Made by a program: the position numbers and the translations under genes
Shown here: in pieces, positions 19,422 through 29,138 of the stretch
Layout: each line of letters opens with the position of its first letter
How positions within the stretch are numbered: position 1 is the first letter of the stretch
The notes under the pieces: model-generated
Told to the model about the DNA's origin: nothing
The model's input: only the letters and a program-made list of their open reading frames with translations
Database searches by the model: none
Source: Pseudomonas tremae
GTDB taxonomy: Bacteria; Pseudomonadota; Gammaproteobacteria; Pseudomonadales; Pseudomonadaceae
DNA length: 64,000 bases
Assembly (NCBI RefSeq): GCF_001401155.1
Contig: NZ_LJRO01000305.1
Location: 62,001-126,000, forward strand
Direction: 5' to 3'

Positions 19422-20285
19422 GTGTCTCGCCTCCCTTACTATCTCGGCTGCCCGTCATGGAGTGAAAACGCCTGGCGCGACTCCCTGTACCCTGAAGATG
19501 CGCGTCCCGCCGATTTTCTGAGCCTTTACACTCAGGTATTCAACGTTGTTGAAGGCAACACCACCTTCTATGCCCGTCCCGCCGCCACGACCGTGCAGCG
19601 TTGGGCTGAGACGATGCCTGAAGATTTCCGCTTCACCGCCAAATTCCACAAAGACATCAGCCACAGCGGCGACCTTCGCCAGCAAGTCGGTGCTGCCGAG
19701 GAATTCATTCGTCTGCTTGCGCCGCTGGGAGGCCGGATTGCGCCATTCTGGCTGCAATTGCCCGCGAGTTTCACCCCGCATAGGCTCGCTGAACTGGTCA
19801 GCTTTGTCGATGAGTTGAGCGTGCCTCTGGCGGTGGAAGTGCGCAATATGGCTTTCTTCCTGAAGGGCGATGAGGAGCGCATGCTCAATCGCCTGCTGCT
19901 GGACCGCGGCATCGAACGTATCTGCCTCGATTCGCGTGCATTGTTCAGTTGTGTCTCGACTGATCCCGCCGTGCTGCATGCGCAGTCCAAGAAGCCGAAA
20001 GTGCCACCGCGTCCTGCAGCACTGACCCTTTTCCCTCAAGTCCGCTTCATCGGCCGTCCGGAGCTGGAAGCCAACGACCCGTTTCTGGTTCAGTGGGTAG
20101 AGAAGGTCGCGGCATGGATCGAAGAGGGGCGCACGCCCTACGTGTTTCTGCACACCCCCGACAACCTGAGGGCTCCTGAACTGGCCAGACGCTTTCATGA
20201 GCAACTGATGGCACGGCTGCCGGGCTTGCCATCTTTGCCTGAGCTGGAGCGCGGTCCGCAAGTGGAGCAGTTGGGCTTGCTCTGA
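19422..20285 (+). CDS. DUF72 (YecE-like) family protein
   Basis: A TIM-barrel-type protein of 287 residues with the DUF72 opening LGCPSWS ... and the block FNVVEGNTTFYARP, then FTAKFHKDISH and FLHTPDN. Biochemical function of the family is not settled. GTG 19422 begins two bases after the preceding stop, and no better start is visible. No signal peptide; cytoplasmic. The gene pair 19108-20285 looks like an operon. Confidence 0.88.
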   Translation: MSRLPYYLGCPSWSENAWRDSLYPEDARPADFLSLYTQVFNVVEGNTTFYARPAATTVQRWAETMPEDFRFTAKFHKDISHSGDLRQQVGAAEEFIRLLAPLGGRIAPFWLQLPASFTPHRLAELVSFVDELSVPLAVEVRNMAFFLKGDEERMLNRLLLDRGIERICLDSRALFSCVSTDPAVLHAQSKKPKVPPRPAALTLFPQVRFIGRPELEANDPFLVQWVEKVAAWIEEGRTPYVFLHTPDNLRAPELARRFHEQLMARLPGLPSLPELERGPQVEQLGLL

Positions 20286-20334
20286 AGCCACCAGGTGTGG
20301 GCTTATAGAGCTTTAACCGGTGCGAAGGCTGAAC

Positions 20335-21024
20335 ATGCGGGTATTGCTGTTTTTCTTGGTGATCTTCACCGGCTGTGCGCTTGCGGTCTGGCGTGGCTGG
20401 GTCGAAGTGCCAGCGCGCTGGAACCCTTGGGCACCGCTGGACGTGCGAGCAGAGCCGAACATCCTGACCGCTTATAAATTGTCTCGATTGCAGAATGACC
20501 CCTCGCTGTGTGACCAGGTGTTGGGTACTTCCGGGCTGCGCTTCAGTCGCCAGGCTGATAGTGGTCCGGACGCCAAATGTCCGCTGGAAAATACCGTGCG
20601 TATTCAGGGTGGCGATGTGGCGCTGAGCAGCAGTTTTCTTGCCAGTTGCCCACTGGCTGTTGCCTATGCGCTGTTCGATATTCATACCTTGCAGCCAGCT
20701 GCTCAGGCGGTTTTCGGCCAGCGTGTGGTGCGGATCGATCACCTTGGCAGCTTTGCCTGCCGTAACATCTATAACCGCGCCAACAGCAGGCTCAGTCAGC
20801 ATGCGACGGCCAACGCGCTCGACATCGCGGGCTTTCGCCTGGCAGATGGTCAGCGCATCAATCTGCTAAAGGACTGGGGCGATACCGGTGACAAAGGGCG
20901 TTTTCTCAGGCAGGTGCGCGACGGTGCCTGCAGGAATTTCAGCACGGTGCTGGGGCCGGAATACAACGCGGCGCATCGTGATCATTTTCATCTAGATATG
21001 GGAAGGTGGTCGGTGTGTCGGTAA
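20335..21024 (+). CDS. Extensin-family (extensin_C) putative peptidoglycan peptidase
   Basis: A 229-residue envelope protein with an N-terminal hydrophobic signal/anchor (residues 1-17) and an extensin-like C-terminal domain. It carries SQHATANALDIAGF and AHRDHFHLDMG, the His/Asp pattern of the LAS/DD-peptidase-like zinc fold, plus several Cys (LCDQ, AKCPLE, SCPL, ACRN, ACRNF). A role in cell-wall cleavage in the periplasm is an inference from the fold. ATG 20335 has GAAGG seven bases upstream; the GTG at 20320 lies outside that spacing. Confidence 0.82.
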   Translation: MRVLLFFLVIFTGCALAVWRGWVEVPARWNPWAPLDVRAEPNILTAYKLSRLQNDPSLCDQVLGTSGLRFSRQADSGPDAKCPLENTVRIQGGDVALSSSFLASCPLAVAYALFDIHTLQPAAQAVFGQRVVRIDHLGSFACRNIYNRANSRLSQHATANALDIAGFRLADGQRINLLKDWGDTGDKGRFLRQVRDGACRNFSTVLGPEYNAAHRDHFHLDMGRWSVCR

Positions 21025-21083
21025 GTCAGGGGCAAGCGATACATCACAGGCGCGCTAACAGACGCTTGTCGCTTGTTTGAGGC

Positions 21084-21707
21084 TTAGGCCGCCATCCGCA
21101 GGTTTTGCAGAATCAGTGGGCGCGCCCAACTGTTTTCGTAGTCGAACTGGCGCTGTTGAGCGGCAATGGTTTGCTGGTCAAGCGGCAGGGCAGGCTTGTC
21201 GGCCAGGTCCCATTCAAGCTCGGCAATCGGCAAATGCAAAGGTCGCGGCTGCGGGCCGGGGCCTGGCGTGCCTTTGTCATCGTAGGGGTTCAATACGGTT
21301 GGGCGTACCCAATTGCTGTCGAATTCCAGGTGGCGCTGCTGTTCGATCATCTCGACGATGCTGAAAGGTTCGGCAGGCGGTGGCAGCAGGTCGAGATCAA
21401 ATTCGGCGATCGGCAGGAACAGAGGCTCAGGTGGCTTGACCTCGGTGTCAGTGACCGGGCAGGAGCGTTGCTCAACAATTTTGCTCAGGGTTTTCGCACC
21501 AGCGACCGGCTCGCCGGTTTCGACATCGACTTCAACCGCGGTCGGGTGTACTGCAACTGTATCGCTGTCACTGACCTGTTCTGCCATCGCTCGGGCAAAT
21601 GCATCCGACCACAGATGCGTCACACCACCCAGTGTGCGGCTGTTGCGAACGCTAAAGTCGCCTGAGTGCGACAAATAGCCGATGGATGATTGAACAATGT
21701 CTGACAT
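21084..21707 (-). CDS. Protein with a duplicated ~46-residue motif, unknown function
   Basis: A 207-residue protein without a recognisable family. Its C-terminal half contains two similar units, residues 95-140 and 156-202, each with PLxLPIAE, an acidic D-L segment, QQRxxxx and a final NWVRP/SWARP followed by a hydrophobic residue. The linker is Gly/Pro-rich. No signal peptide or membrane helix is seen. ATG 21707 is used; the upstream TTG at 21737 only adds 10 residues. It is divergent from rsmJ with about 87 bp between starts. It may bind a repeated ligand, but nothing in the sequence says which. Confidence 0.75.
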   Translation of the reverse strand: MSDIVQSSIGYLSHSGDFSVRNSRTLGGVTHLWSDAFARAMAEQVSDSDTVAVHPTAVEVDVETGEPVAGAKTLSKIVEQRSCPVTDTEVKPPEPLFLPIAEFDLDLLPPPAEPFSIVEMIEQQRHLEFDSNWVRPTVLNPYDDKGTPGPGPQPRPLHLPIAELEWDLADKPALPLDQQTIAAQQRQFDYENSWARPLILQNLRMAA

Positions 21708-21794
21708 AGCGATCAGTACTGGCCTTGGGTCTGGCAAAATGCCGGATACTTGGTTATCGGCAGATCTTGCCGATCATTAACAATTTTCGAGTGT

Positions 21795-22628
21795 ATGAAC
21801 GCAATGAGTGAGCAGCAAGCAGGCAGTCGTGTCCGGGTCGAATCGCAGAGGGTCGACGGGCAGGCTGCCGCCGCCGATTGGGCGCAAAGACTAGGGCTGC
21901 CGTTGCAGGACGTTGAGGCGGATTTTGCTTTGCAGGTCACCGATGATGGCCTGCAATTGCAACAGTTGGGCGACGATGCGCCGGGCGCTGTAAGGGTCGA
22001 TTTTGTCGAGGGTGCTGTTGCTCATCGCCGATTGTTTGGCGGTGGTACCGGGCAGATGATCGCCAAGGCCGTTGGCATTCAGCCAGGCATACGGCCCATC
22101 GTGCTGGATGCCACCGCCGGGCTGGGCAAGGACGCATTCGTCCTGGCGAGCCTTGGCTGCGAGATGAGCCTGATCGAGCGCCAGCCAATTATCGCTGCTC
22201 TGCTTGAAGATGGCCTGCTGCGCGGACGCAGCGACCGCGATGTCGGTTCGATCATCGCGCAGATGCGCCTGCTGACCGGCAACGCCATCGAGATCATCCG
22301 TGACTGGACAGGCGAGCCGCCGCAGGTCATCTACCTCGACCCCATGTTCCCCCACCGAGAAAAAACCGCGCTGGTGAAAAAGGAGATGCGCCTGTTCCGG
22401 CCGCTGGTCGGCGATGACATGGACGCACCGGCATTGCTCGAGGCTGCCCTCGCGCTGGCCACCCATCGCGTGGTGGTCAAACGCCCGCGCAAGGCGCCTT
22501 GCATTGACGGTCCCAAGCCGGGTTACGCGCTGGATGGCAAGTCCAGCCGCTACGATGTCTACCCGAAGAAAGCCTTAAAACCCAAAGCAGTGGGAAAACA
22601 GCAGGACGCCCAAGGCAGCCCCCAATAA
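21795..22628 (+). CDS. rsmJ: RsmJ, 16S rRNA (guanine1516-N2)-methyltransferase
   Basis: SAM-dependent enzyme modifying G1516 of 16S rRNA. It shows the SAM-binding segment [17 protein letters not shown], acidic loop MSLIERQP and the catalytic [12 protein letters not shown] (a DPxFP motif typical of N2-guanine methyltransferases). The start is uncertain: ATG 21795 (277 residues) or ATG 21804 (274 residues); neither has a strong ribosome site. The stop at 22628 touches the stop of the convergent DUF4197 gene with no spacer. Confidence 0.93.
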   Translation: MNAMSEQQAGSRVRVESQRVDGQAAAADWAQRLGLPLQDVEADFALQVTDDGLQLQQLGDDAPGAVRVDFVEGAVAHRRLFGGGTGQMIAKAVGIQPGIRPIVLDATAGLGKDAFVLASLGCEMSLIERQPIIAALLEDGLLRGRSDRDVGSIIAQMRLLTGNAIEIIRDWTGEPPQVIYLDPMFPHREKTALVKKEMRLFRPLVGDDMDAPALLEAALALATHRVVVKRPRKAPCIDGPKPGYALDGKSSRYDVYPKKALKPKAVGKQQDAQGSPQ

Positions 22629-23318
22629 CTAAAGTGCCCCGAACACCTTTTTCGCCAGCCCGGTCGCCGCTGCCTGTGGGTTGGCGCGAATGCTTTCTTC
22701 CTGTTTGGCAATCATCTCAAACAGGCCGTTGAGGGCCTGCTCGGTCACATAACTTTCGAGATTGGCACTTTTGCTGTCCAGCGCACCAAGAGCGGCGGCC
22801 TTGCCGGCAAAGGCATTGTATTTCTGCACCAGGCCTACCTGATCGGTAGATTTCTTGACGATAGGCAGGAATTTGGCACGAATCTGTTCGCGGCTGGTGC
22901 TACTGAGGTATTGGGTTGCCGAGTCTTTGCCGCCACTGAGAATGGCCTTGGCATCAGTCACACTCATCTTTTTCACAGCATCTACCAGCAACGCCTGAGC
23001 CTGGGGTACGGCCGCTTCAGCAGCCTGGTTCATGCTGTTTTCCAGCTGATCGACCTGACTGCCCATGCCGAGCATTTTCATCTTTTTCGCGACCTGGCCC
23101 AGTTTGCCAGGCAGTTCGATGCGCACGTCCTGATTCTTGCTGAAGCCACCGGGTACGCCCAGTTGCTTGACCGCAACCTGAGCGCCCTGGGTCAGGGCGT
23201 CCTTGAGCCCGCCAGTGGCGTCCGACTGCGAAAGGTCGCTCAGCGACAAGGCAAAAACATTGGCAGATATCAGCAGGCCAGCACACAGACCGGCGAACGT
23301 AAACGAAAAACGAGGCAT
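22629..23318 (-). CDS. DUF4197 exported protein
   Basis: A 229-residue protein with a clear Sec signal peptide (residues 1-23, ending ANVFA) followed by the DUF4197 domain, mostly helical: LKDALTQGAQVAVKQLG, FPxx-like core and a C-terminal helix ending TGLAKKVFG. Expected in the periplasm; function is unknown. ATG 23318 is preceded by AAGGACG on the minus strand. Confidence 0.85.
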   Translation of the reverse strand: MPRFSFTFAGLCAGLLISANVFALSLSDLSQSDATGGLKDALTQGAQVAVKQLGVPGGFSKNQDVRIELPGKLGQVAKKMKMLGMGSQVDQLENSMNQAAEAAVPQAQALLVDAVKKMSVTDAKAILSGGKDSATQYLSSTSREQIRAKFLPIVKKSTDQVGLVQKYNAFAGKAAALGALDSKSANLESYVTEQALNGLFEMIAKQEESIRANPQAAATGLAKKVFGAL

Positions 23319-23465
23319 AAGGCGTCCTTGTAGGAATGAGTTCTGACCTGCGCCTGATTCAAAGTTGGCGCGTTACGCTGTCAAGCGTATCAGGAAGTCA
23401 TGAGAAGGCATCCAAAACCTTGGTGTGCAGAATGTCGCTGGAGAAAACAGGCTGGGAGAATCGAA

Positions 23466-23490
23466 AGCGGCGCGCAGATAGCGCGCCGCT
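23466..23490 (-). terminator. Terminator hairpin after the YbaY-domain gene
   Basis: A perfect 10-bp stem AGCGGCGCGC/GCGCGCCGCT with a 5-base loop. On the minus strand it is followed by TTTCG. It sits 26 bp beyond the stop of the gene at 23516. The rest of 23319-23515 holds the promoter side of the DUF4197 gene. Confidence 0.65.
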
Positions 23491-23515
23491 GAAGCGTGAT
23501 TTGACTGCGGACCGA

Positions 23516-23866
23516 TCAGTCAGAGACCTGAATAACCTTGATTTTCAGGCCGCTCTGGTTCTGGTCTGTCAGTTCAATCGAGTGGACGGTGTCGTTGATC
23601 CAGAGCAACCTGCCCTGGTGTTCGATGCGCGCCGACAAGGCATAGCTATGGCCTTGCACAGGATAACGGTTCCCGGCATAGCCCAGTTCGAACGGTAGCG
23701 GTGTCTGGTGGTCGATCTGTTTTTCGCACGTGGCGATGACATCTGCCGGGGCGTCAGCCAGGCTGATGTCACTCAGGGTGACGTTCAGGTTGCAGCCGTT
23801 CGGCAGCGCAATGCGTGGCAGGTAAAACACTTCGCCCTGAAGCCTTACTAGGGTTTCGCTGGTCAT
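23516..23866 (-). CDS. YbaY-domain protein without an evident signal peptide
   Basis: A 116-residue protein resembling the YbaY/YscW domain (GEVFYLPRIALPNGCNLNVTLSDIS, then YALSARIEHQGRLLWIND). The domain is normally found on exported lipoproteins, but this copy begins directly with MTSETLVRLQG and has no hydrophobic leader. ATG 23866 has a strong AAGGAAA site eight bases upstream, so a longer start at 23932 is unlikely. It is probably cytoplasmic or a stand-alone domain; partner unknown. Confidence 0.8.
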   Translation of the reverse strand: MTSETLVRLQGEVFYLPRIALPNGCNLNVTLSDISLADAPADVIATCEKQIDHQTPLPFELGYAGNRYPVQGHSYALSARIEHQGRLLWINDTVHSIELTDQNQSGLKIKVIQVSD

Positions 23867-23987
23867 TTCAATTTCCTTATTGAGTGAGCACCCTTCATGG
23901 GTGTAACCCCACCCTAGCAGGCAGCAGAGCATACGAACTGCGAACCGACTGCCTGTCTGGAAAACCCTGCCAAGTTGCTGAAATACC

Positions 23988-26489
23988 CTACGCTGCCCCT
24001 GTTTCGCTTCTTACGTTTTGCTCTTCTTCGTTGCTGTGCAGCGCCACTTGCCGGATGGACAGGCGTATTTCAGCAGGCAAGACGCGTTTGGCTGCACCTT
24101 CTGCCAGTTCGCCCAGCATGGGGTGATAGCTCAGCTTGCCGGCGCTGTCCTTGCGCAGTACGCCGAGGTCGAGCAGGGTCTGGATGAAGTGCCTGAACAG
24201 GCTCTTGTCGAAAAACTCAGGCGCATTCAGGCCATGCAGAATCGACAGGCGCTGGGCCATTACCGTGCACAGGTCTTCCAGTTCTTCGGCGCTAAGGGTG
24301 TTTTGTCCGCTGTTGAGCAGCAAGGCGATTGCCATGTAGAAACGCTGCAGCGTTTGCGCAATGGCCCGCGACAACAGGGTCAGCAACACGAACTCTCGAG
24401 AGCTGGGTTCCGGACGTACATAAACGTCTTTGCGAAAGCGCAGCAGGCCTTGTTCGACAAATGCATTCAGCCACTGGTCGACCACCGCATCGAGCTCGCT
24501 CAATGGCCAGCGAATGAATAGCTCCGATTGCAGGTACGGGTACAGCGCACGCGTGTAGCGCAGAATCTGTTCGCGGCTCATGCGCGACGAACTCTGGAAA
24601 AAGCTCGCCAGCAGGGAGGGCAGGGCGAAGATATGCAACACGTTGTTGCGGTAGTACGTCATCAAGACCGCATTCTGCTCGTTCAGGTACAGAATCTTGC
24701 CCAGCGCGTCTTTTTGCTCGGCAAGCAGGTCCATCCCTTTGACGTGCTCGATCAATGAGCGCCCATCGCCTTCCGGTAACGTGGTGTGCGGCGAATAAGG
24801 GACGCTGCGCAGCAGTGTCAGGTACAGGTCGAGCACGCGCTCCATGGCCTGGTCGTCGAGTGCCAGCTTTTGAGTCGACAGCAGCGCAATGGCGACGAGG
24901 TTCATCGGGTTTACGGCTGCCGCTTCGTTCAGGTGCTGAGCGACGCGTTCGCCCAGTCGGTGAGTCGTTTCGCTCAGCCATTCAGGGCGAAATTCAGGCG
25001 TCAGCTCCTGCGCGCGCCAGTCTGGCTGTTCGCTGTCAAGAAATTCGGCCAGCTTGATAGGCTCGCCGAAATTCACCGACACCTGACCAAAGCGCTGCTT
25101 CAGCGCGCCGATGACTTTGAAGATGTCGAAAATCGATTCCTTCTTCTTGGTCGCGCCCCTCAGTTCGCCCAGATAGGTACGGCCTTCCAGCACTCGCTCA
25201 TAACCGATGTACACCGGAATGAAGACAATCGGCATCCGCGAGTTGCGCAAGAAGCTGCGCAGTGTGATGGCGAGCATGCCGGTCTTTGGCTGCAACATGC
25301 GTCCGGTGCGCGAACGACCGCCCTCAACGAAGTATTCAACCGGGAAACCCTTGGTAAACAGGGTGTGCAGGTATTCGTTGAAGACCGCGGTGTACAAAGG
25401 GTTGCCCTTGAACGTACGTCGCATGAAAAACGCACCGCCACGCCTCAGAAGGCTGCCGACCACCGGCATGTTCAGATTTATGCCGGCAGCGATGTGCGGT
25501 GGTGTGAGGCCGTTGCGAAACAGCAGGTAAGACAGCAGCAGATAATCGATGTGGCTGCGATGGCAAGGAACGTAGATCACTTCATGACCGGGTGCGACCT
25601 CTTGCACGCCTTCAATGTGACTGACTTTGATGCCGTCATAGATCTTGTTCCAGAACCAGCTGAGCACCACTTCCAGAAAGCGGATCGCGGAATAGGTGTA
25701 GTCCGAGGCGATCTCGTTGCCGTAGCTCAGTGCACGTTCCCGGGCTTTCTCCAGCGTGATCTTTTCGCGCTCTGCCTCTTCGATGATGGCCTGCTTGACC
25801 AATGGCTCGGCGAGCAGGCCTTTGACCACATTGCGGCGGTGCGAAACGTCCGGGCCAATCACTGCGCTTTTCAGGTTGCGAAAATGCACGCGCAGCAGGC
25901 GCTGAGTCATGCGCAGGGTCAGTTCGTAGCCTTTGTTCTGGTCAACCAGCTCGCGCATGTGAATGGGCTCGGAGAACTGCACGCGTGTCTTGCGGCCCAG
26001 AATCAGAATGCTGACCAAGCGACGTAAGCGACCAGTCACCGCCCAGCTGTCAGCGAACAGCAGCTTCCAGGCGCTGGACTCTCTGTCCGGGGATTGCCCC
26101 CAGAACACGCTGACCGGAATGATCTGCGCATCTTCAGCGGGGTTCTGACTGACCCCCGCAACCAGACGCTCCAGGGTCGGCGGTGCGCCGCGCTTGTCTT
26201 GGCGACCGAGCCAGTCGGGCGATGGTGTTAGGTAAAAGAATGCTGCGGGTTCGATCAGGTTGCCAACCGCCACGGACAATACCGGTCTAGGCAGCCCTGC
26301 TTTGCGGCATTCGGTATCGATTACCGCCAGATCACTGAGCGACGGAGACTGCAGGGCATAGAAAACCGGCCGGCTGCGATCAAGGTTGAGCGTGAAAGAC
26401 GATTGGTTGATTGTTTCCGAGCGAACCCAGAGATACAACAATCGGCGCAGAGTGCCGAACACGAGACGACGGAAGGGAGATCGGGTCAT
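23988..26489 (-). CDS. plsB: Glycerol-3-phosphate acyltransferase PlsB
   Basis: Inner-membrane-associated enzyme that adds the first acyl chain to glycerol-3-phosphate in phospholipid synthesis. 833 residues, as usual for PlsB. The acyltransferase blocks are present: HRSHID (the HX4D catalytic site), [17 protein letters not shown] and [11 protein letters not shown], in the right order about residues 305-425. The long N- and C-terminal parts match PlsB rather than the short PlsC. Transcribed alone toward the YbaY-domain gene. Confidence 0.96.
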   Translation of the reverse strand: MTRSPFRRLVFGTLRRLLYLWVRSETINQSSFTLNLDRSRPVFYALQSPSLSDLAVIDTECRKAGLPRPVLSVAVGNLIEPAAFFYLTPSPDWLGRQDKRGAPPTLERLVAGVSQNPAEDAQIIPVSVFWGQSPDRESSAWKLLFADSWAVTGRLRRLVSILILGRKTRVQFSEPIHMRELVDQNKGYELTLRMTQRLLRVHFRNLKSAVIGPDVSHRRNVVKGLLAEPLVKQAIIEEAEREKITLEKARERALSYGNEIASDYTYSAIRFLEVVLSWFWNKIYDGIKVSHIEGVQEVAPGHEVIYVPCHRSHIDYLLLSYLLFRNGLTPPHIAAGINLNMPVVGSLLRRGGAFFMRRTFKGNPLYTAVFNEYLHTLFTKGFPVEYFVEGGRSRTGRMLQPKTGMLAITLRSFLRNSRMPIVFIPVYIGYERVLEGRTYLGELRGATKKKESIFDIFKVIGALKQRFGQVSVNFGEPIKLAEFLDSEQPDWRAQELTPEFRPEWLSETTHRLGERVAQHLNEAAAVNPMNLVAIALLSTQKLALDDQAMERVLDLYLTLLRSVPYSPHTTLPEGDGRSLIEHVKGMDLLAEQKDALGKILYLNEQNAVLMTYYRNNVLHIFALPSLLASFFQSSSRMSREQILRYTRALYPYLQSELFIRWPLSELDAVVDQWLNAFVEQGLLRFRKDVYVRPEPSSREFVLLTLLSRAIAQTLQRFYMAIALLLNSGQNTLSAEELEDLCTVMAQRLSILHGLNAPEFFDKSLFRHFIQTLLDLGVLRKDSAGKLSYHPMLGELAEGAAKRVLPAEIRLSIRQVALHSNEEEQNVRSETGAA

Positions 26490-26682
26490 ACGGCTTCTGC
26501 TGAGTCAGGAACGGGCGGCTGCCCGAGATGGGCGCCAGTGTGACGTATCCCGAGACGATCGGCAAAAACCGCTGCACGCCTGTTGTGGCCTCTGCGCTGG
26601 AGACGAACGCTTGAAAAGCGCGCTGGATCGAGCAGGCTTGCTTCATCGACGTCGGTCATCCATAGCGTCTAGGGGAAAAGCC

Positions 26683-27060
26683 TTACGTCGTGCGCCAGGT
26701 AATCTCTTCTTCGCCATCGGCACTGACGCGGATCCAGCGGTCGGCAGTTTCGTCGCTTTCTTCTTCGATCCAGGTGCCTGGTGCGCAGCGTACTTCAACG
26801 TTCAGCGCTGCGAAGGCCGCGCGGGCGCAAGCGATGTCGTCTTCCCAAGGGGTCTGGTCGCTGTCGAGGTGCAGGCTGTTCCATTTGCCGACGGCCTTTG
26901 GCAGCCAGGTCACGGCCACTTCGCCCGCCTTGCATTTCCAGGTCTGGCCGCGTTGCGTCCAGTCACTGCAAGTGCCCAGGGCATTGCTCAGCCATTCGGC
27001 GATTGCCTTGTGGTCGACGTCTGCATCTTTCAGGTAAATCTCGATATCGGGTTGGCGCAT
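26683..27060 (-). CDS. Conserved-looking 125-residue protein, unknown function
   Basis: An acidic, soluble protein rich in Trp (WLSNALG, DWTQRGQTWKC, TWLPKAVGKWNSLHL, TWIEEE, WIRVS, ITWRT). I do not recognise the family. ATG 27060 has GAGG upstream at good spacing; the open frame continues upstream to 27174 but overlaps rlmA. It follows rlmA by 19 bp on the same strand, so it is probably the last gene of a dapE-rlmA operon. Confidence 0.75.
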   Translation of the reverse strand: MRQPDIEIYLKDADVDHKAIAEWLSNALGTCSDWTQRGQTWKCKAGEVAVTWLPKAVGKWNSLHLDSDQTPWEDDIACARAAFAALNVEVRCAPGTWIEEESDETADRWIRVSADGEEEITWRTT

Positions 27061-27079
27061 GGGTGCCTCTGTTGAATGC

Positions 27080-27889
27080 TTATTGCAGCACGAAATAATC
27101 GTAGCGCATGGAAACGGTGACCTTGAAAGGTCCTGGTTGCTCGATGACCGCAGTGCGGCGTTCGGCACTGGCACGCCAGCCGTGAGGTGTCATTGCCAGA
27201 AGATCGGCGCGTGACTGGCCGTCGATCAGCTTTAGCGTGTAGCTCAGGGTTTCGCTGTGCTGCAACTGCATGCCCGGCGGTACCAGCGCCAGGTGCTTGT
27301 CGTCGGCGTAATCGCGAACCTCGTCGTAGAGTTGCTGGCGCAGTTCCATCAGGTGTTCGCGCGTCGGGCCTACGCGCATCAGTCCGCCACCGGGTGTCAG
27401 CAGACGTTTGGCTTCCTGCCAGTCCAGCGGGCTGAATACACTGGCCAGAAACTGACAGCTTGCATTTGGCAGCGGCACTCTGGCCATGCTGGCGACCATC
27501 CAGGTCACGCCAGGGCTGCGTCGGCAGGCGCGCTTGACCGCTTCGCGCGAGATATCCAGTGCAAAGCCGTCGGCATGGGGCAGCGCCTCGGCGATCTGCG
27601 CAGTGTAATAGCCTTCACCGCAGCCGATGTCCAGCCAGTGAGCCGGCGAGCGTTCAGCCGCAAGCGCTGCCAGGCGTTCGGCAACCGGGGCGTAGTGCCC
27701 CGCGTTGAGAAAGTCGCGACGTGCTTCGACCATCGCCTGATTGTCGCCCGGGTCACGGCTGTTTTTGTGCTGCACCGGCAGCAGGTTCAGGTAACCCTGA
27801 CGCGCGCGGTCGAAGCGATGGTTGGCCGGGCATACGACACCGTTGTCGGCTGCGCTTAGCGGTGCAGAACAGATTGGGCAGGTCAGCAT
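27080..27889 (-). CDS. rlmA: RlmA, 23S rRNA (guanine745-N1)-methyltransferase
   Basis: Methylates G745 in helix 35 of 23S rRNA. 269 residues: an N-terminal zinc-binding site (C4, C7, C20, H24; CPICSAP ... VVCPANH) characteristic of RlmA, then FDRARQGYLNLLPVQ and a class I SAM domain with WLDIGCGEGYYT. The ATG overlaps the dapE stop (ATGA), so translation is likely coupled to dapE. In some bacteria the same fold confers resistance to certain antibiotics (RlmA-II); this one has the housekeeping RlmA-I-type context of a gamma-proteobacterium. Confidence 0.93.
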   Translation of the reverse strand: MLTCPICSAPLSAADNGVVCPANHRFDRARQGYLNLLPVQHKNSRDPGDNQAMVEARRDFLNAGHYAPVAERLAALAAERSPAHWLDIGCGEGYYTAQIAEALPHADGFALDISREAVKRACRRSPGVTWMVASMARVPLPNASCQFLASVFSPLDWQEAKRLLTPGGGLMRVGPTREHLMELRQQLYDEVRDYADDKHLALVPPGMQLQHSETLSYTLKLIDGQSRADLLAMTPHGWRASAERRTAVIEQPGPFKVTVSMRYDYFVLQ

Positions 27890-29040
27890 CAGGCGAGCAA
27901 CTTGACCAGGGTCTGGTAGTAGATCTCGGTCAGCACGTCGAGATCGCTGGCCAGGATGCGTTCGTTGACCTGGTGAATGGTCGCGTTGACCGGGCCAAGT
28001 TCGACCACTTGAGTGCCCAGGGTCGCGATGAAGCGGCCATCCGAGGTGCCTCCGCTGGTCGAGGCTTTGGTGTCGCGCCCGGTCACGTTCCTAATGCTGG
28101 ACGACACGGCGTCCAGCAGTGCGCCCGGCTCGGTCAGGAACGGCAAGCCCGACAGCGCCCAGTCGATGTGCCAGTCGAGTTCATGTTTGTCGAGGATCGC
28201 AGTGACGCGCTGTTGCAGGCCTTCGACCGTCGACTCGGTCGAGAAGCGGAAGTTGAAGACGGCCACCAGTTCGCCCGGGATTACGTTGGTCGCTCCGGTA
28301 CCTGCGTTCAGGTTGGAGATCTGGAAGCTGGTCGGCGGAAAGAAATCATTGCCATTGTCCCAATGCTCGGCGGCCAGTTCGGCCAGCGCTGGCGTTGCAA
28401 GGTGGATCGGGTTCTTCGCCAGATGCGGATAAGCCACATGGCCCTGCTTGCCGCGTACGGTGAGCGTGGCGCCCAGCGAACCGCGCCTGCCGTTCTTGAC
28501 CACATCGCCCACCAGCGTAGTGCTTGACGGCTCGCCGACGATGCACCAGTCCAGACGCTCCTTGCGTGCGGCCAGACGCTCGACCACGGCCTTGGTACCA
28601 TGATGGGCCGGACCTTCTTCATCGCTTGTGATCAGAAACGCCACCGAACCCTTGTGGTCCGGATGGTCAGCGACGAAACGCTCGGCCGCGACCAGCATTG
28701 CCGCCAGACTGCCTTTCATGTCTGCGGCGCCACGTCCGCAGAGCATGCCATGCTCGTCTATCAGGGCATCGAACGGGTCGTTCTGCCAGTTTTGCACCGG
28801 GCCGGTCGGCACCACGTCGGTGTGGCCGGCGAAACACAGTACCGGGCCATCGCCGGAACCATGAGTGGCCCAGAAATTGTCGACGTCTTCGATGCGCATC
28901 GGCTCCAGCTTGAACCCGGCATCGCCCAGGCGCTGCATCATTACCTTCTGGCAATCGGCATCGACCGGTGTTACCGAAGGTCGACGGATCAGGTCGCAGG
29001 CAAGTTGTAGGGTGGGCGAAAGGTTGGCTGGGGCCGTCAT
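27889..29040 (-). CDS. dapE: Succinyl-diaminopimelate desuccinylase
   Basis: Hydrolyses N-succinyl-LL-diaminopimelate in lysine and peptidoglycan synthesis; a two-metal M20-type enzyme. 383 residues. Metal ligands and catalytic residues: [12 protein letters not shown] (His and Asp), [15 protein letters not shown] (Glu pair) and a C-terminal His in [11 protein letters not shown] 29040 has CGGAG eight bases upstream; the same frame stays open far upstream but inside the coding region of the next gene. The substrate supplier DapD and aminotransferase DapC are encoded nearby (34357 and 37310). Confidence 0.97.
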   Translation of the reverse strand: MTAPANLSPTLQLACDLIRRPSVTPVDADCQKVMMQRLGDAGFKLEPMRIEDVDNFWATHGSGDGPVLCFAGHTDVVPTGPVQNWQNDPFDALIDEHGMLCGRGAADMKGSLAAMLVAAERFVADHPDHKGSVAFLITSDEEGPAHHGTKAVVERLAARKERLDWCIVGEPSSTTLVGDVVKNGRRGSLGATLTVRGKQGHVAYPHLAKNPIHLATPALAELAAEHWDNGNDFFPPTSFQISNLNAGTGATNVIPGELVAVFNFRFSTESTVEGLQQRVTAILDKHELDWHIDWALSGLPFLTEPGALLDAVSSSIRNVTGRDTKASTSGGTSDGRFIATLGTQVVELGPVNATIHQVNERILASDLDVLTEIYYQTLVKLLA

Positions 29041-29095
29041 GTACAGAACTCCGGTAGCAAGACTTTGGGCGCGAAAAGGCGGATATCTTAAAGCA

Positions 29096-29119
29096 AAACG
29101 ACGGCCTGAGCCGTCGTTT
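29096..29119 (-). terminator. Terminator after the ndvB-like gene
   Basis: A perfect 10-bp stem AAACGACGGC/GCCGTCGTTT with a 4-base loop. On the minus strand it lies 20 bp after the glucan synthase stop and runs into TTTTGCTTT. It separates that gene from dapE. Confidence 0.85.
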
Positions 29120-29138
29120 ATCGTGCCCTGTGGATATG

